Below are positions 8,605 to 17,367 of a stretch of 64,000 nucleotides of DNA, piece after piece; position 1 is the first letter of the stretch, and every line of letters starts with the position of its first letter. The translations under genes and the position numbers were made by a program. The stretch is taken from positions 238,808 through 302,807 of the forward strand of contig JAYOLL010000002.1 in the NCBI GenBank assembly GCA_038120295.1, read 5' to 3'. The notes under the pieces were generated by a model. The model did no database searches, was not told where the DNA came from, and saw only the letters and a list, made by a program, of their open reading frames with translations. This DNA comes from JAYOEY01 sp038120295 (GTDB taxonomy: Bacteria > Pseudomonadota > Alphaproteobacteria > MPNO01 > UBA2964).

Positions 8605-10353
8605 TTACCTTCTCGCGTCCGCCAGCGCCTGGGCGTCGTCATAGGCGGTCTGGATGTTGAGCACCGCCTGGCGGCCTTCGACGTCGACGGCCTTCAGCGC
8701 ACGGTCGAGCGCGCCCGGCAGATCCTCGGCGTTATCGACCCGTTCGCCGTATCCGCCATTGGCCTCGACGATTTTGTGATATTCGGGCGAGGGTTCGACT
8801 GCGGTCAGCGGCGAGCGGTTGAGGCGGCTTGCCGCGCCGTCGGGATGCAGGCCGAGCGTCGCCTTTCGTACCGCGCCCCACATCCGGTTGTTGATCACCA
8901 GCGTCAGGATCGGCAGCTCCATGCTGGCGCCAACGAAATGCGCAGGCGTCGGGTTGCCGAACATATAGGCACCGTCGCCGATCGAGGCGATGACGCGCCG
9001 GTCCCTGGCCGCCAGCTTGACGCCGAGCGAGGCGCCGGTGCCCCAGCCGAGACCCGCGGCCGGGCTGTTGCCGAAGAACGTGCCGGGCTTGCGGTGGCCG
9101 AGGAACGGCGTCGGGATCTGGCTCTCATTGATCAGGATGTCGTCCTCGCCCATCACCTGGCCGAGACAGTGTGAGACCCAGGGAAGCTGCATTGGCCCGC
9201 CCGTGGCGCTGCGTTCGATCGTCGCGGCGCGGTCTTCGGCGGCCTTCGCCTGCGCTGCGGCGGCACGGGTGCGGCGGGCGTCCCTGGCGGGGCCGTTCTT
9301 CGACGCGGAGCCTTCCATTGCCGTCGACAACGCGCGGATCGCCGCGGCGCCGTCCGATCTGATGGCGAGATCGCACGGGAAACCGCGCACCGGATATTTT
9401 TCGTAAAGCGGATCGACGCCGATCTGGACGATTTTGGCGTCGGGACTGATCTTGTGCAGGGACGGAATCCACGGCACGTCCGCTTCCAGCACGACGATCA
9501 CGTCGGCATCGCCGATCAGCCCGCCGGGTTCGAACCCCATATGCATCGGGTGGTCGGTCGGCAGGCAGTTATAGCGCGGCCGGTAGCAGATCACCGGGAT
9601 CGCATGCGTCTCCGCCAGGTCGGCCAGCGCCGCGACGTCTTCGACATTGCGGCCGTAGGAGGCGGTGATGATCATCGGGTTCTCGGCGTTCGCCAGCCAG
9701 TCGGCGGCCTGGTCGATGGCGTTCGCATCCGGCGCCGGGCTGGTGCCGATGGCGGCGCGCGACGGCGAGTCGTAGGAAAATTCACCGGGATTCTCGGCCA
9801 GCACCTCGCGCGGCAGGGTCAGGTAGACCGGGCCGCGCGGCTCCGTCATCGCCAGCGTCAGCGCGCGGTCGACGATGGTTTCCATCTGGCCGGTGTTGCG
9901 CAGCTCGTAATCCCATTTGACGGCCTCGCGCACCATACCGGCCTGGTCGAACATTTCCTGCGCCCAGTGGATATAGATGCTGCGAGCGCCCAGCGGCCCT
10001 TCTTCGTTGATCGGGGTGCGGCCGGCGGAAAACAGAAGCGGCACCCGGTCGCGCGAGGCGTTGAGCACGCCGCAGATGCCGTTGGCGGTGCCGACGCTGA
10101 CATGAAGCATCACGGCCTGCGGTTTTCCGGTCATCAGATAGTAGCCGTGCGCCATGGCGACCGCGACGTTCTCATGCGGAACGGTCACCGGTGTCGGCGC
10201 CTTCGCCTCGCCCAGCTGGGCCTTCGACAGCGCCTCGATGATCGAGGCGAAATCGGTCCCCGCATTGCCGAACAGATAGTCCACGCCCCGGTCGGCGAGC
10301 AGGGTCAGATAGGCCTCGGCGGCGGTATCGGCCTGGATGGTTTGTCGGGTCAT
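8605..10353 (-). CDS. Thiamine diphosphate-dependent decarboxylase/synthase (acetolactate synthase-like)
   Basis: A 582-residue ThDP enzyme with the three-domain order PYR, central, PP. The activating Glu is in VPHENVA (~residue 60). The ThDP/Mg motif is IGDGAYMFG ending in VINN near 480-505. The start at ATG 10353 (MTRQTIQ) follows AGGGAG; the longer in-frame extension upstream is arginine/proline-rich and not protein-like. The family covers acetolactate synthase, benzoylformate decarboxylase and glyoxylate carboligase. The missing FAD-site hallmarks cannot be judged by eye, so the reaction is left open. It is cotranscribed with the glyoxalase-like gene and is divergent from the MFS transporter at 10462. 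A homologue is at 53111-54748. Confidence 0.87.
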   Translation of the reverse strand: MTRQTIQADTAAEAYLTLLADRGVDYLFGNAGTDFASIIEALSKAQLGEAKAPTPVTVPHENVAVAMAHGYYLMTGKPQAVMLHVSVGTANGICGVLNASRDRVPLLFSAGRTPINEEGPLGARSIYIHWAQEMFDQAGMVREAVKWDYELRNTGQMETIVDRALTLAMTEPRGPVYLTLPREVLAENPGEFSYDSPSRAAIGTSPAPDANAIDQAADWLANAENPMIITASYGRNVEDVAALADLAETHAIPVICYRPRYNCLPTDHPMHMGFEPGGLIGDADVIVVLEADVPWIPSLHKISPDAKIVQIGVDPLYEKYPVRGFPCDLAIRSDGAAAIRALSTAMEGSASKNGPARDARRTRAAAAQAKAAEDRAATIERSATGGPMQLPWVSHCLGQVMGEDDILINESQIPTPFLGHRKPGTFFGNSPAAGLGWGTGASLGVKLAARDRRVIASIGDGAYMFGNPTPAHFVGASMELPILTLVINNRMWGAVRKATLGLHPDGAASRLNRSPLTAVEPSPEYHKIVEANGGYGERVDNAEDLPGALDRALKAVDVEGRQAVLNIQTAYDDAQALADARR

Positions 10354-10461
10354 GAAAGGCGCTCCCTGATATAGTCCCGCGAATTGTCTGTCCCGCTCGA
10401 TAGCATGCGTCCCGTCGTTTGAACAGGATGCGCGCCGGGCGGCGTTCACCGGCGGAATTCG

Positions 10462-11589
10462 ATGGCCTTCCGACTGTCCTTCTTCTATGCGGCCCTGTTC
10501 CTGACCATCGGGATCATGATGCCGTTCTGGCCGGTCTGGCTGAAATCGCGCGGGCTGAATGCCGCCGAGATCGGCCAGATCCTGGCGGTCGCCATGTGGC
10601 TCCGCGCCTTTACCAGCCCGATGCTGGCGCAGTATGCCGACCGGCGCGGCAGGCCGGACCGGCTGGCGATGCTGCTGGGCTGGAGCGCGCTCGCCGTCAA
10701 CTGCCTGTTCTTTCTGACCCACGATTTCTGGACGATCCTCGCGGTCTCGATCCTGTCGACCATGAGCTTCACCGCGCTGATGCCGCTGGGCGACGCGGTG
10801 ACCATGTTAAAGGTTCGCGAGGGCACGCTCGATTACGGGCGGGTAAGGCTTTGGGGCTCGATCGCCTTCATCGTCGCGGCAACCGGCAGCGGTTACCTGC
10901 TCGATGGCAGGCCGCCATCGGCGATCCTGTGGCTGATAATCGGCGGGCTGGCCCTTACGGTGATCGGCTGTCACCTCATTCCCAGGGCCGAGACGCCCGG
11001 CAGCAGCAGTTTTCTTGCGCCGATGCGGGCGCTGCTGCAGGAACGCAGGGTTATCGTCTTCATGATCGCTGCCAGCCTCGTACAGGCGAGCCACGCGGTC
11101 TATTACGGTTTCGCCACCCTGCACTGGCAGGCGGAGGGGCTTTCCGACGGCGTAATCGGCGCACTCTGGGCCGAGGGCGTGATCTGCGAGGTAGCGCTGT
11201 TCGCCTTTTCCGGCGCTGTTGTCGCACGGTTCGGCCCGGTCGCGCTGCTGGCGATGGGGGCGGGGGCGGGGCTGCTCCGCTGGCTCGTGCTGGGCACGAC
11301 GACCGATATCTGGGCGCTGGTCGCGGTGCAGGGGCTGCACGCCCTGACCTTCGGCGCGACCCATCTGGCGGCGATGCACTACATCGCGCAGAACGTCCCG
11401 GCGCAGTTCGCCTCGACGGCGCAGAGCGTTTATTCCAGCTTCTTCGGCGGCACGATCATGGCGCTCGCCATGCTGTCGTCGGGCTGGCTGTTCGAGACCT
11501 ATCGTGGCGATGCTTTCACCGCGATGATCGTTCTTCCGGCGGTTGCGCTGCTTCTGGCGGCGGTCGGGCTGAGGGCGTCCCGGCAGTAG
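10462..11589 (+). CDS. MFS transporter, 3-phenylpropionate permease (HcaT)-like
   Basis: A 375-residue inner-membrane protein with about 12 hydrophobic segments, close to the usual size of the PPP/HcaT branch (MFS_1_like). The N-terminal FFYAALFLTIGIMMPFWPVWL and the loop DRRGRPDR between helices 2 and 3 are typical. HcaT-like members import arylpropionates or nucleosides with protons. The position beside the ThDP and UbiD/ligase clusters suggests uptake of an aromatic acid, but the substrate is inferred. ATG 10462 is preceded by GGCGGA. It ends convergently 4 bases from the PEP-CTERM gene. Confidence 0.85.
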   Translation: MAFRLSFFYAALFLTIGIMMPFWPVWLKSRGLNAAEIGQILAVAMWLRAFTSPMLAQYADRRGRPDRLAMLLGWSALAVNCLFFLTHDFWTILAVSILSTMSFTALMPLGDAVTMLKVREGTLDYGRVRLWGSIAFIVAATGSGYLLDGRPPSAILWLIIGGLALTVIGCHLIPRAETPGSSSFLAPMRALLQERRVIVFMIAASLVQASHAVYYGFATLHWQAEGLSDGVIGALWAEGVICEVALFAFSGAVVARFGPVALLAMGAGAGLLRWLVLGTTTDIWALVAVQGLHALTFGATHLAAMHYIAQNVPAQFASTAQSVYSSFFGGTIMALAMLSSGWLFETYRGDAFTAMIVLPAVALLLAAVGLRASRQ

Positions 11590-11593
11590 CGGT

Positions 11594-12424
11594 TCAGATA
11601 GACAGATATCGTCTGCGGTGCAGGGCCAGTCCAAGCAGGCCCAGCGCCATCAATGCCAGGGGGGCGGATTCCGGGAGAACGATCGGGTCTTCTGCAAAGG
11701 TCATGCCGGTGATCCCGCCTACCGCACTGACCGTTCCAACGGTGCTGCTTATGGCACCGGTGGAGGTGTTGATGATGACCAGCGAATCGTTGCTGCCGTT
11801 ATAGCCGTAAAGCGTGTCGGTCCCGGCGTCATAGGCTAGTCCCGAAACGAATGCGCCTGAGCCCAGAGTGCCGACCACCGACGATGTTCCGTCTGTCGGG
11901 TCTATGATCAGGAGTTCGTCGTCCAGTGTGGTGCCGAACACCGAATTCGTGTTGGCGTTGAACGCCAGCGCTTCCTCGAACTCTCCGTTCGAGCCAAGCA
12001 CCACGGTCGTGCCGGTTCCCGGGTCGATCGACAGGAAATTGTCGCCCAGCGCATCTTCGCCGAGCAGCTGGCCGGTATTCGGGTTGAAGGTGAGGCCGAC
12101 CACTCGATGGCTCAGCGATCCCACCACCGAGGCGGCGCCGGTCGTTGTGTTGATCGTCAGCAGTTCGTCGCTGCCGAACTTTGCGCCATAGAGCGTCTGG
12201 GTGTTCGAATCGAAGGCCAGCGAGGAGACGTTATTGACGCCCAGATTGCCGATAACTGTCTTGGCGCCGGTCAGCGGGTTGATGGTGACGAGCGCATTGT
12301 CGGCGCCGCCATTGCTGTCGAGACCGTAAATGATCGCATTCGCCGGGGCCGTCAGCCATGTAAGGTCAAGAAAAACAAAGAGAAAACCGCTAGATCTGCG
12401 AACCGTAACAACCGCGTTCGCCAT
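11594..12424 (-). CDS. PEP-CTERM protein with beta-propeller-like repeats
   Basis: A 276-residue secreted protein. The N-terminus has an Arg pair, a hydrophobic stretch and a likely cleavage after PANA (~residue 30). The body is built from about six repeats of ~38 residues with recurring LLTINTTTGAASVVGSL-like and LAFDSNTQTLYG-like units, as in NHL/YVTN propellers and DUF4394 proteins. The C-terminus is a PEP-CTERM signal: VLPESAPLALMALGLLG, then a basic HRRRYLSI end. It is probably exosortase-processed and surface-associated. A perfect CtrA-like box lies 66-84 bases upstream of the ATG. Confidence 0.82.
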   Translation of the reverse strand: MANAVVTVRRSSGFLFVFLDLTWLTAPANAIIYGLDSNGGADNALVTINPLTGAKTVIGNLGVNNVSSLAFDSNTQTLYGAKFGSDELLTINTTTGAASVVGSLSHRVVGLTFNPNTGQLLGEDALGDNFLSIDPGTGTTVVLGSNGEFEEALAFNANTNSVFGTTLDDELLIIDPTDGTSSVVGTLGSGAFVSGLAYDAGTDTLYGYNGSNDSLVIINTSTGAISSTVGTVSAVGGITGMTFAEDPIVLPESAPLALMALGLLGLALHRRRYLSI

Positions 12425-12489
12425 TCGGCCTAGGCGACCGAACTGAGAACCACGCTACCTCACGAAACCGTGATCGAAAAGGTCTTTCT

Positions 12490-12508
12490 ATGGTTAACGC
12501 CGGCTTAA
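12490..12508 (-). promoter_or_regulatory. CtrA-like box TTAA-N7-TTAACCAT upstream of PEP-CTERM gene
   Basis: Read on the minus strand, TTAA (12508-12505), seven bases, then TTAACCAT (12497-12490). This is the full consensus of the alphaproteobacterial cell-cycle regulator CtrA. It points toward the gene starting at 12424 and overlaps the stop codon of the upstream Asp-box gene. The same TTAACCATA end occurs upstream of the PEP-CTERM gene at 32014. Confidence 0.6.
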
Positions 12509-13668
12509 TTCTCCGGTCGCGGCCGTTCGCCCCGTTTCGCCAGCTCCGCGATGCGGACCTCTTCCGAGATGAAGGGCAGATGGTGGTCTTCCTTGGAAAC
12601 CGGCGTCGCCCGGTCGGTCAGCAGCTGCCAGCTCTGCCCGCGGTCCTCGGTGGCGAATACCTCGCCTGTTGCGGTGCCGGCGACCAGCATCATGCCGCCC
12701 GGCCAGACATGTTGCGCCATGCCCTCGATTGCACCGACCATCGGGTCGGGCAAACCGTTCATCAGCATGGTCCAGCTGTCGCCGTCGTCGTCGCTGCGCT
12801 GAACGGACGAATAGGCCTTGCCGGTATCGTACCAGCTGCGCGGGTTCAGCTTCGATCCGCCGGCATAGATGACCCGGTCGTCGTCCGGGTCGAGGAAGGC
12901 GAAATCGGGATAGCCCATCGATTCGCCGCGGCGTGTTTTCCGCTCGAACGTGACGCCGCCGTCGTTCGTACGATAGATGCCGACACCGGTGACGACGACC
13001 AGCTGGTCCGGGTTGTCCGGCTTGATCGTCAGCCGGTGCAGATCGCGATAGGACGCATCGTCCGGGTGCGAATAGGCGACGATGTCGGTCCAGTTCCTGC
13101 CGTCATCGGTCGATTTCAGGAACGCGCCCTGTTCGATCAGCACGTGGATCGTGTCCGGCTCGGTGGGATGGAACACGATCTGCTTCACATGGGCGATATG
13201 GGGCGGCGGCGGGAAGGTCCACTTGTCGGTATCGGCCACGTCGAAGATCGATTCGATCTCGGACCAGCTTTCGCCCAGATCGTCGCTGCGATAGAGCGCC
13301 GCCGGACGCGTGCCGAGAAACAGGGTCACGTCATCGCCCCGCCGGCGCGCCGCCATCGTGTACATGTGCGGCCTGTCGAGCCCGTCGGTGAGCTGTCGCC
13401 AGGAATTCCCTTCGCCATCCTCGCTGACCCACAGCCCGCCATCCGTGTGGGCGGCGGCGAACAGCCTGTTCGAGCCTTCTTCGTACACCAGCGCCGCGAT
13501 ATGGCGGTCGTCCAGCGACCGGCGGGTCAGCGCCCACGGCGCGCCGGGCTCGGCGCGTTCCAGCGTGGCGACGCCTTCCAGCGTGCCGACCTGTATCCGC
13601 GTGGCCGGGCCGTCGCCCGATGTCGTCTGCTGTCCGCTGGGAGAGAGAAAAACGGTGTTCGGGGCCAT
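12505..13668 (-). CDS. Asp-box (BNR) beta-propeller protein, sialidase-like fold
   Basis: A 387-residue protein with at least six Asp-box motifs of the S/T-x-D-x-G-x-S/T-W/F type: SEDGEGNSW, SDDLGESW, STDDGRNW, TNDGGVTF, SDDDGDSW and TEDRGQSW, spaced around 45-60 residues. That arrangement folds as a six- or seven-bladed propeller, as in sialidases, Ycf48-like assembly factors and WD40/YVTN/BNR-like proteins. No sialidase FRIP motif or signal peptide is seen, so enzymatic activity is doubtful. ATG 13668 (MAPNTVF) is preferred over the ATG at 13695 because GGAGG lies five bases before it. It is divergent from the TAXI-like gene. Confidence 0.75.
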   Translation of the reverse strand: MAPNTVFLSPSGQQTTSGDGPATRIQVGTLEGVATLERAEPGAPWALTRRSLDDRHIAALVYEEGSNRLFAAAHTDGGLWVSEDGEGNSWRQLTDGLDRPHMYTMAARRRGDDVTLFLGTRPAALYRSDDLGESWSEIESIFDVADTDKWTFPPPPHIAHVKQIVFHPTEPDTIHVLIEQGAFLKSTDDGRNWTDIVAYSHPDDASYRDLHRLTIKPDNPDQLVVVTGVGIYRTNDGGVTFERKTRRGESMGYPDFAFLDPDDDRVIYAGGSKLNPRSWYDTGKAYSSVQRSDDDGDSWTMLMNGLPDPMVGAIEGMAQHVWPGGMMLVAGTATGEVFATEDRGQSWQLLTDRATPVSKEDHHLPFISEEVRIAELAKRGERPRPEN

Positions 13669-13796
13669 GATGTCCTCCATCTGCGTTTCCGTCATGCTAT
13701 CGCCCTGTTGCGATAAGGGGAACCTGCGCCGCCGTCCCTTGACGGGTTCCCGTCCGGCCTCGAACATGCGGGTACGGATAAATCAGGGAGACGAAC

Positions 13797-14771
13797 ATGG
13801 AACCGTTGCCGGTCGGCGCCAATTTCAAGCGCGCCAAGATGCTGTGGGAAATCGGGCTGCATATCGCGGGGGACCCGGATATTCCCTATGGCGGGAACCG
13901 CGATATGTGCATCACGGTAGGCTCCGGCGGGCAGGCCGATTTCCGCCCGTCGCTCAGGCTCGCCAGCGGGTCCGCGATCATGGCGCACGATGTGGTGGCG
14001 GGGAATATCGACATGGCGTTCGTCAACCCGTCGGCGCTGCTGACCATGGCTTATCGCGGGCAGGGCATCTTCGACGAGCCGCTGCCGGTGCGCATCGTCT
14101 CCAACTACCCGTCCTGGGACCAGTTCGCCATCGTCGCGCACAAGCGGCTCGGGCTGAAAACGGTGCAGGACATCAAGGACGGAAAGGTGCCGCTCAAGCT
14201 CTCGATCCGCGAGGACCCGACCCATTCCACGCTGGTCATCATCGATCAGGTGTTCGCGGCCTACGGGTTCACGGTCGACGACCTGATTTCATGGGGCGGC
14301 GAGCTGAAACTGACCGGCGGTCCGGGCAACGAGGAACGCCGGCTGAAGCCGCTGCGCGAGGGAGAACTCGATGCGGTGGCGGACGAAGGGCTGTCGGCCT
14401 GGTTCGACGTCGCGCTGGCGCACGATTACGACACGCTGGATTTCTCCGACGAGTGTTTCGAGCAGGTCTGCGGCTTCGGCTGGCGTAAATCCGTCATCAG
14501 GCCCGGCGGGTTCTACAAAAACCTGACCCACGATCACACCTGCTTCAATTTCGGCGGCTGGCCGATCTATACCCGCGAGTCCATGCCCGACGACGTGGTC
14601 TACGACGTGTGCGACGCCATCGTCGCGCGCCAGGCGGAAATCCCGTGGGAGGAACGCTCCTGGACGGATATCTCGTTGCCCTTCATCGATAACGAGGCGA
14701 CGCCGATGGATGTGCCGCTGCATCCCGGCACCGAGCGCTGGCTGAAGGACATGGAAGGGAAGCTGAAATAG
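13797..14771 (+). CDS. TAXI/NMT1-like periplasmic-binding-fold protein without signal peptide
   Basis: A 324-residue protein of the TRAP-associated extracytoplasmic immunogenic (TAXI) or NMT1-like fold. Family stretches include CITVGSGGQADFRPSLRLASG near 40-60, DMAFVNPSALLTMAYRG near 78-94, and FAIVAHKRLGLKTVQDI near 110. Transport members begin with a signal peptide; this one starts MEPLPVGANFKR and has none, and ATG 13797 follows AGGGAGACGAAC, so the start is well supported. No TRAP membrane subunit is nearby. It may be a cytoplasmic enzyme or sensor built on the binding-protein fold, as the Pht5 decarboxylase is. It meets the flavoprotein gene tail to tail with no gap. Confidence 0.7.
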   Translation: MEPLPVGANFKRAKMLWEIGLHIAGDPDIPYGGNRDMCITVGSGGQADFRPSLRLASGSAIMAHDVVAGNIDMAFVNPSALLTMAYRGQGIFDEPLPVRIVSNYPSWDQFAIVAHKRLGLKTVQDIKDGKVPLKLSIREDPTHSTLVIIDQVFAAYGFTVDDLISWGGELKLTGGPGNEERRLKPLREGELDAVADEGLSAWFDVALAHDYDTLDFSDECFEQVCGFGWRKSVIRPGGFYKNLTHDHTCFNFGGWPIYTRESMPDDVVYDVCDAIVARQAEIPWEERSWTDISLPFIDNEATPMDVPLHPGTERWLKDMEGKLK

Positions 14772-16148
14772 CTAGCGGGAGGCGGCAATCGTCTCCGCCG
14801 CGATCAGCCCGATAGCGAAGCTCTTGATCAGCCCGCCGAGATAGGCGGTGCGCGGGCCGCCTTCGAGCCCGCCGACGGTCGAGCCGGCCGCAAACAGGCC
14901 GGGGATCGGGCTGTCGCCTTCGTCCATTACCTGTCCCCTGCCGTTCACGCTGAGCCCGCCCGAGGTAACGGTGATGCCGGCGCAGGCGGGGATGGCATAG
15001 AAGGGCGGGGCGACGACCGGCTGCGGCTGGTATGTGGTATCGGTGCGTGGCGGGATCAGCACCATGCCCAGGGCGAGATGCGCGTTGTATGTCGCGACCG
15101 TATCGACCAGACCCGGCCTGTCGATGCCGGCGGCCTCGGCCAGCTCTTCGATGGAGCCGGCCTCGATCACCGTGCCGCCGGCGTCCGGCAGCGACGGGTT
15201 GGGCGGCACGTTGTCCAGTGTGCGCGCCTGCTCCCAGACCGTGGAATCGAAAATCGCTGTCGCGCCCAGCGGATCGTCGAGCTTCGCGATGGCGTTGGCG
15301 ATATGGATGCCGCCGTACCCTTCGTCGACGAAGCGATGGCCGTTGGCATCGACGATCAGGCTGGTGGCGCAGATCACGTCGATCTGCGGATAGGGCCAGA
15401 GCCGTTCGTTGGTCATCGCGTCGCGGCTCAGCACGTGGCCGTAGAACGCACCCATCCCGGCAGTCGCCGCGCCGATGTCGGTCGCCATGCGCAGCCCGTC
15501 GCCTACGCCGGTGCCCGCGTTGCGCTGCTGCAGGGAGGACGGTGCGCAGCCGATATGGGCGGGCATCAGATCGGGCGAGGCCTGGAACCCGCCGTCGGCG
15601 ATCGCCACGTTGGGCGCCTCGAAGGTCTCGGCCCCCGCTTCAACGCCGGCCACCGCGCCGTCCTGCACGACGATCCGGGTTGCGCGCACGCCGCGCCGCA
15701 GCTCGCCGCCGCGTTCCGTCAGTTTTTGCTCCAGAATTCCCAGCAGCCGGTTTGCGCCGCTGCCTTCCCAGTCGAGCCCGGCCTTCATCTCGCGCAGCGG
15801 CGACAACATCGGCATGTCGTCGGTGCGCCGCGGATGGTTTTCGAACTCGGCGCCCTGCGATCTGAGCCATTCGATCGTGTCGGCCGCCCTGTTCGCGATG
15901 GCGCTGGCGAGGTCCGGCCGCGCCGCTCCGTCGGTGCCGTCGATGATGGCGGCGTAGAGATCGTCCGGCGGGGTGCGCGGCGGGTTGAAGGCGACATGCA
16001 CCGATCCGGTCGAGTAGCGCGAGTTGCAGGGATAGAACTCGTCGGCGGACGCTTCCAGCACCAGCGGTTTCAGCCCCAGCTCCGCCGCGCGGTTCGCTAC
16101 GGTAAGCCCGGCGAACCCGCCGCCGATGACGATCAAATCGTAGGTCAT
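14772..16148 (-). CDS. FAD-dependent oxidoreductase, fumarate reductase/tricarballylate dehydrogenase-like
   Basis: A 458-residue flavoprotein. The Rossmann motif is DLIVIGGGFAGLTVANRAAE at residues 4-23, with VLEAS after it. The family DRR region is seen at AARPDLASAIANRAAD, and the C-terminal FAD contact GLFAAGSTVGGLEGG is near 420. No covalent-flavin or haem domain is visible. Tricarballylate dehydrogenase (TcuA) and soluble fumarate reductases share this layout. It begins six bases after the bicupin gene stop at 16155 and must be cotranscribed with it, so the two probably act on one compound. Confidence 0.82.
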   Translation of the reverse strand: MTYDLIVIGGGFAGLTVANRAAELGLKPLVLEASADEFYPCNSRYSTGSVHVAFNPPRTPPDDLYAAIIDGTDGAARPDLASAIANRAADTIEWLRSQGAEFENHPRRTDDMPMLSPLREMKAGLDWEGSGANRLLGILEQKLTERGGELRRGVRATRIVVQDGAVAGVEAGAETFEAPNVAIADGGFQASPDLMPAHIGCAPSSLQQRNAGTGVGDGLRMATDIGAATAGMGAFYGHVLSRDAMTNERLWPYPQIDVICATSLIVDANGHRFVDEGYGGIHIANAIAKLDDPLGATAIFDSTVWEQARTLDNVPPNPSLPDAGGTVIEAGSIEELAEAAGIDRPGLVDTVATYNAHLALGMVLIPPRTDTTYQPQPVVAPPFYAIPACAGITVTSGGLSVNGRGQVMDEGDSPIPGLFAAGSTVGGLEGGPRTAYLGGLIKSFAIGLIAAETIAASR

Positions 16149-16154
16149 GGCCGG

Positions 16155-17282
16155 TCAGCCTGCCGCGCGGATGGCGTCCTCGTCGAAGATCTCTCCCATT
16201 TCCGACGGGATGCCCTTGGCGTCGATCTCGTCCAAAAAGATTTTATGCAGGCAGTCGGGCTGATCGGCGTACTCGATCTGGTTGCCGCCTTTCTTGACCG
16301 AGAGGTCGTTCTTCGACGACCACTTGTCGAACTTGGCCTGGGTCATCGGGTAGCGCACCGTGCCGAACTGCACCGCGAGATAGCGCGACGGGGTCGTGCC
16401 GGTATTGAAATGCTGGTGGAACATCTGCTCGGGCGGGGTGACGACCACGCCATGGTCCCAGTCGATCCGCACCATCTCGTCTTCCTTGCCCTCGTACCAC
16501 AGCATCGAATAGCCCTCGCCGTCGATGGTGAAGACGTTGGTGCCGCAGGTGTGGCGGTGCGCCTTCTTGTAGGTGCCGGGCACGATCTGCGAGGTATGAC
16601 AGCCCATCGTGCTGTCCGACAGCACCCAGCGCAGGCTGGACGATCCCTTGCCGCGTTCGGCCCAGCTCTTGAGCTCGAAATTGGTGATGTCGGCGACGAA
16701 GTTGGTTTCCCACTGATGGCGGCCGGGCTTGATCTCGATCATCTGGCCTTCGCCCTGGAAATAGCCGTTGGGGCCGAGCCGTTCGGCGAAATCCTGATCG
16801 GTGTCGAAGATGAAATCCTCGTTGCGGAACAGCTTGATCAGGAACGGGAAGTTATGCACCGAGGTCAGCCGCGCGCGCTCCGTGCCCGAGCCGTTGAAAT
16901 GCTGATATTTCGCGTTGAGCGGGACCGAGAACAGCGAGTTCGGCCCCCATTCGAAGGAATGCTTCTTGCCGTCCGGCGTTTCGATCTGGGTCGAGCCGTA
17001 CCCGTCCAGCACATAGACGATTTCCTCGTACAGATGATGCATCTGGTTCGATTTCGCGCCGGGCAGAAGCTCGAAGCAGAAGATCGAGACGAAATCGTCG
17101 CGCCCTTTCATAAGGCACACCGCGCCGTTCATGCCGTACCGGTCCCAGAAGGCGGTCTCGATGGTCGACATGTTCATGCCGAAATCCTCATAGACCGGCA
17201 CCGGCTGCGCCTCGCACCAGGCGAGGTAGCTGTCATGCAGAAATACGGGGTCCCCGGTGGGGTTGCTGGTCTGATCGGCCAT
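16155..17282 (-). CDS. Bicupin protein, gentisate dioxygenase-like fold
   Basis: A 375-residue protein with two cupin modules. The N-terminal cupin has NQMHHLYEEIVYVLDG near 78-93, with His and Glu metal ligands. The C-terminal cupin has KKAHRHTCGTNVFTIDGEG near 240 and VTPPEQMFHQHFNTG near 275. The size and two-cupin layout are like gentisate and 1-hydroxy-2-naphthoate dioxygenases, but the metal-binding pattern is not a close match that I can assign. The ATG at 17282 opens a two-gene operon with the flavoprotein at 14772. A ring-opening or oxidative role is likely but unproven. Confidence 0.7.
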   Translation of the reverse strand: MADQTSNPTGDPVFLHDSYLAWCEAQPVPVYEDFGMNMSTIETAFWDRYGMNGAVCLMKGRDDFVSIFCFELLPGAKSNQMHHLYEEIVYVLDGYGSTQIETPDGKKHSFEWGPNSLFSVPLNAKYQHFNGSGTERARLTSVHNFPFLIKLFRNEDFIFDTDQDFAERLGPNGYFQGEGQMIEIKPGRHQWETNFVADITNFELKSWAERGKGSSSLRWVLSDSTMGCHTSQIVPGTYKKAHRHTCGTNVFTIDGEGYSMLWYEGKEDEMVRIDWDHGVVVTPPEQMFHQHFNTGTTPSRYLAVQFGTVRYPMTQAKFDKWSSKNDLSVKKGGNQIEYADQPDCLHKIFLDEIDAKGIPSEMGEIFDEDAIRAAG

Positions 17283-17367
17283 CGTTCATTCCTGTGTTCG
17301 CGGTGCGTTACGCGCGCAATCTATGAGCGGGCGTCGTCAGGGTCAAACGGGGGACGCGGGCCGCTAT

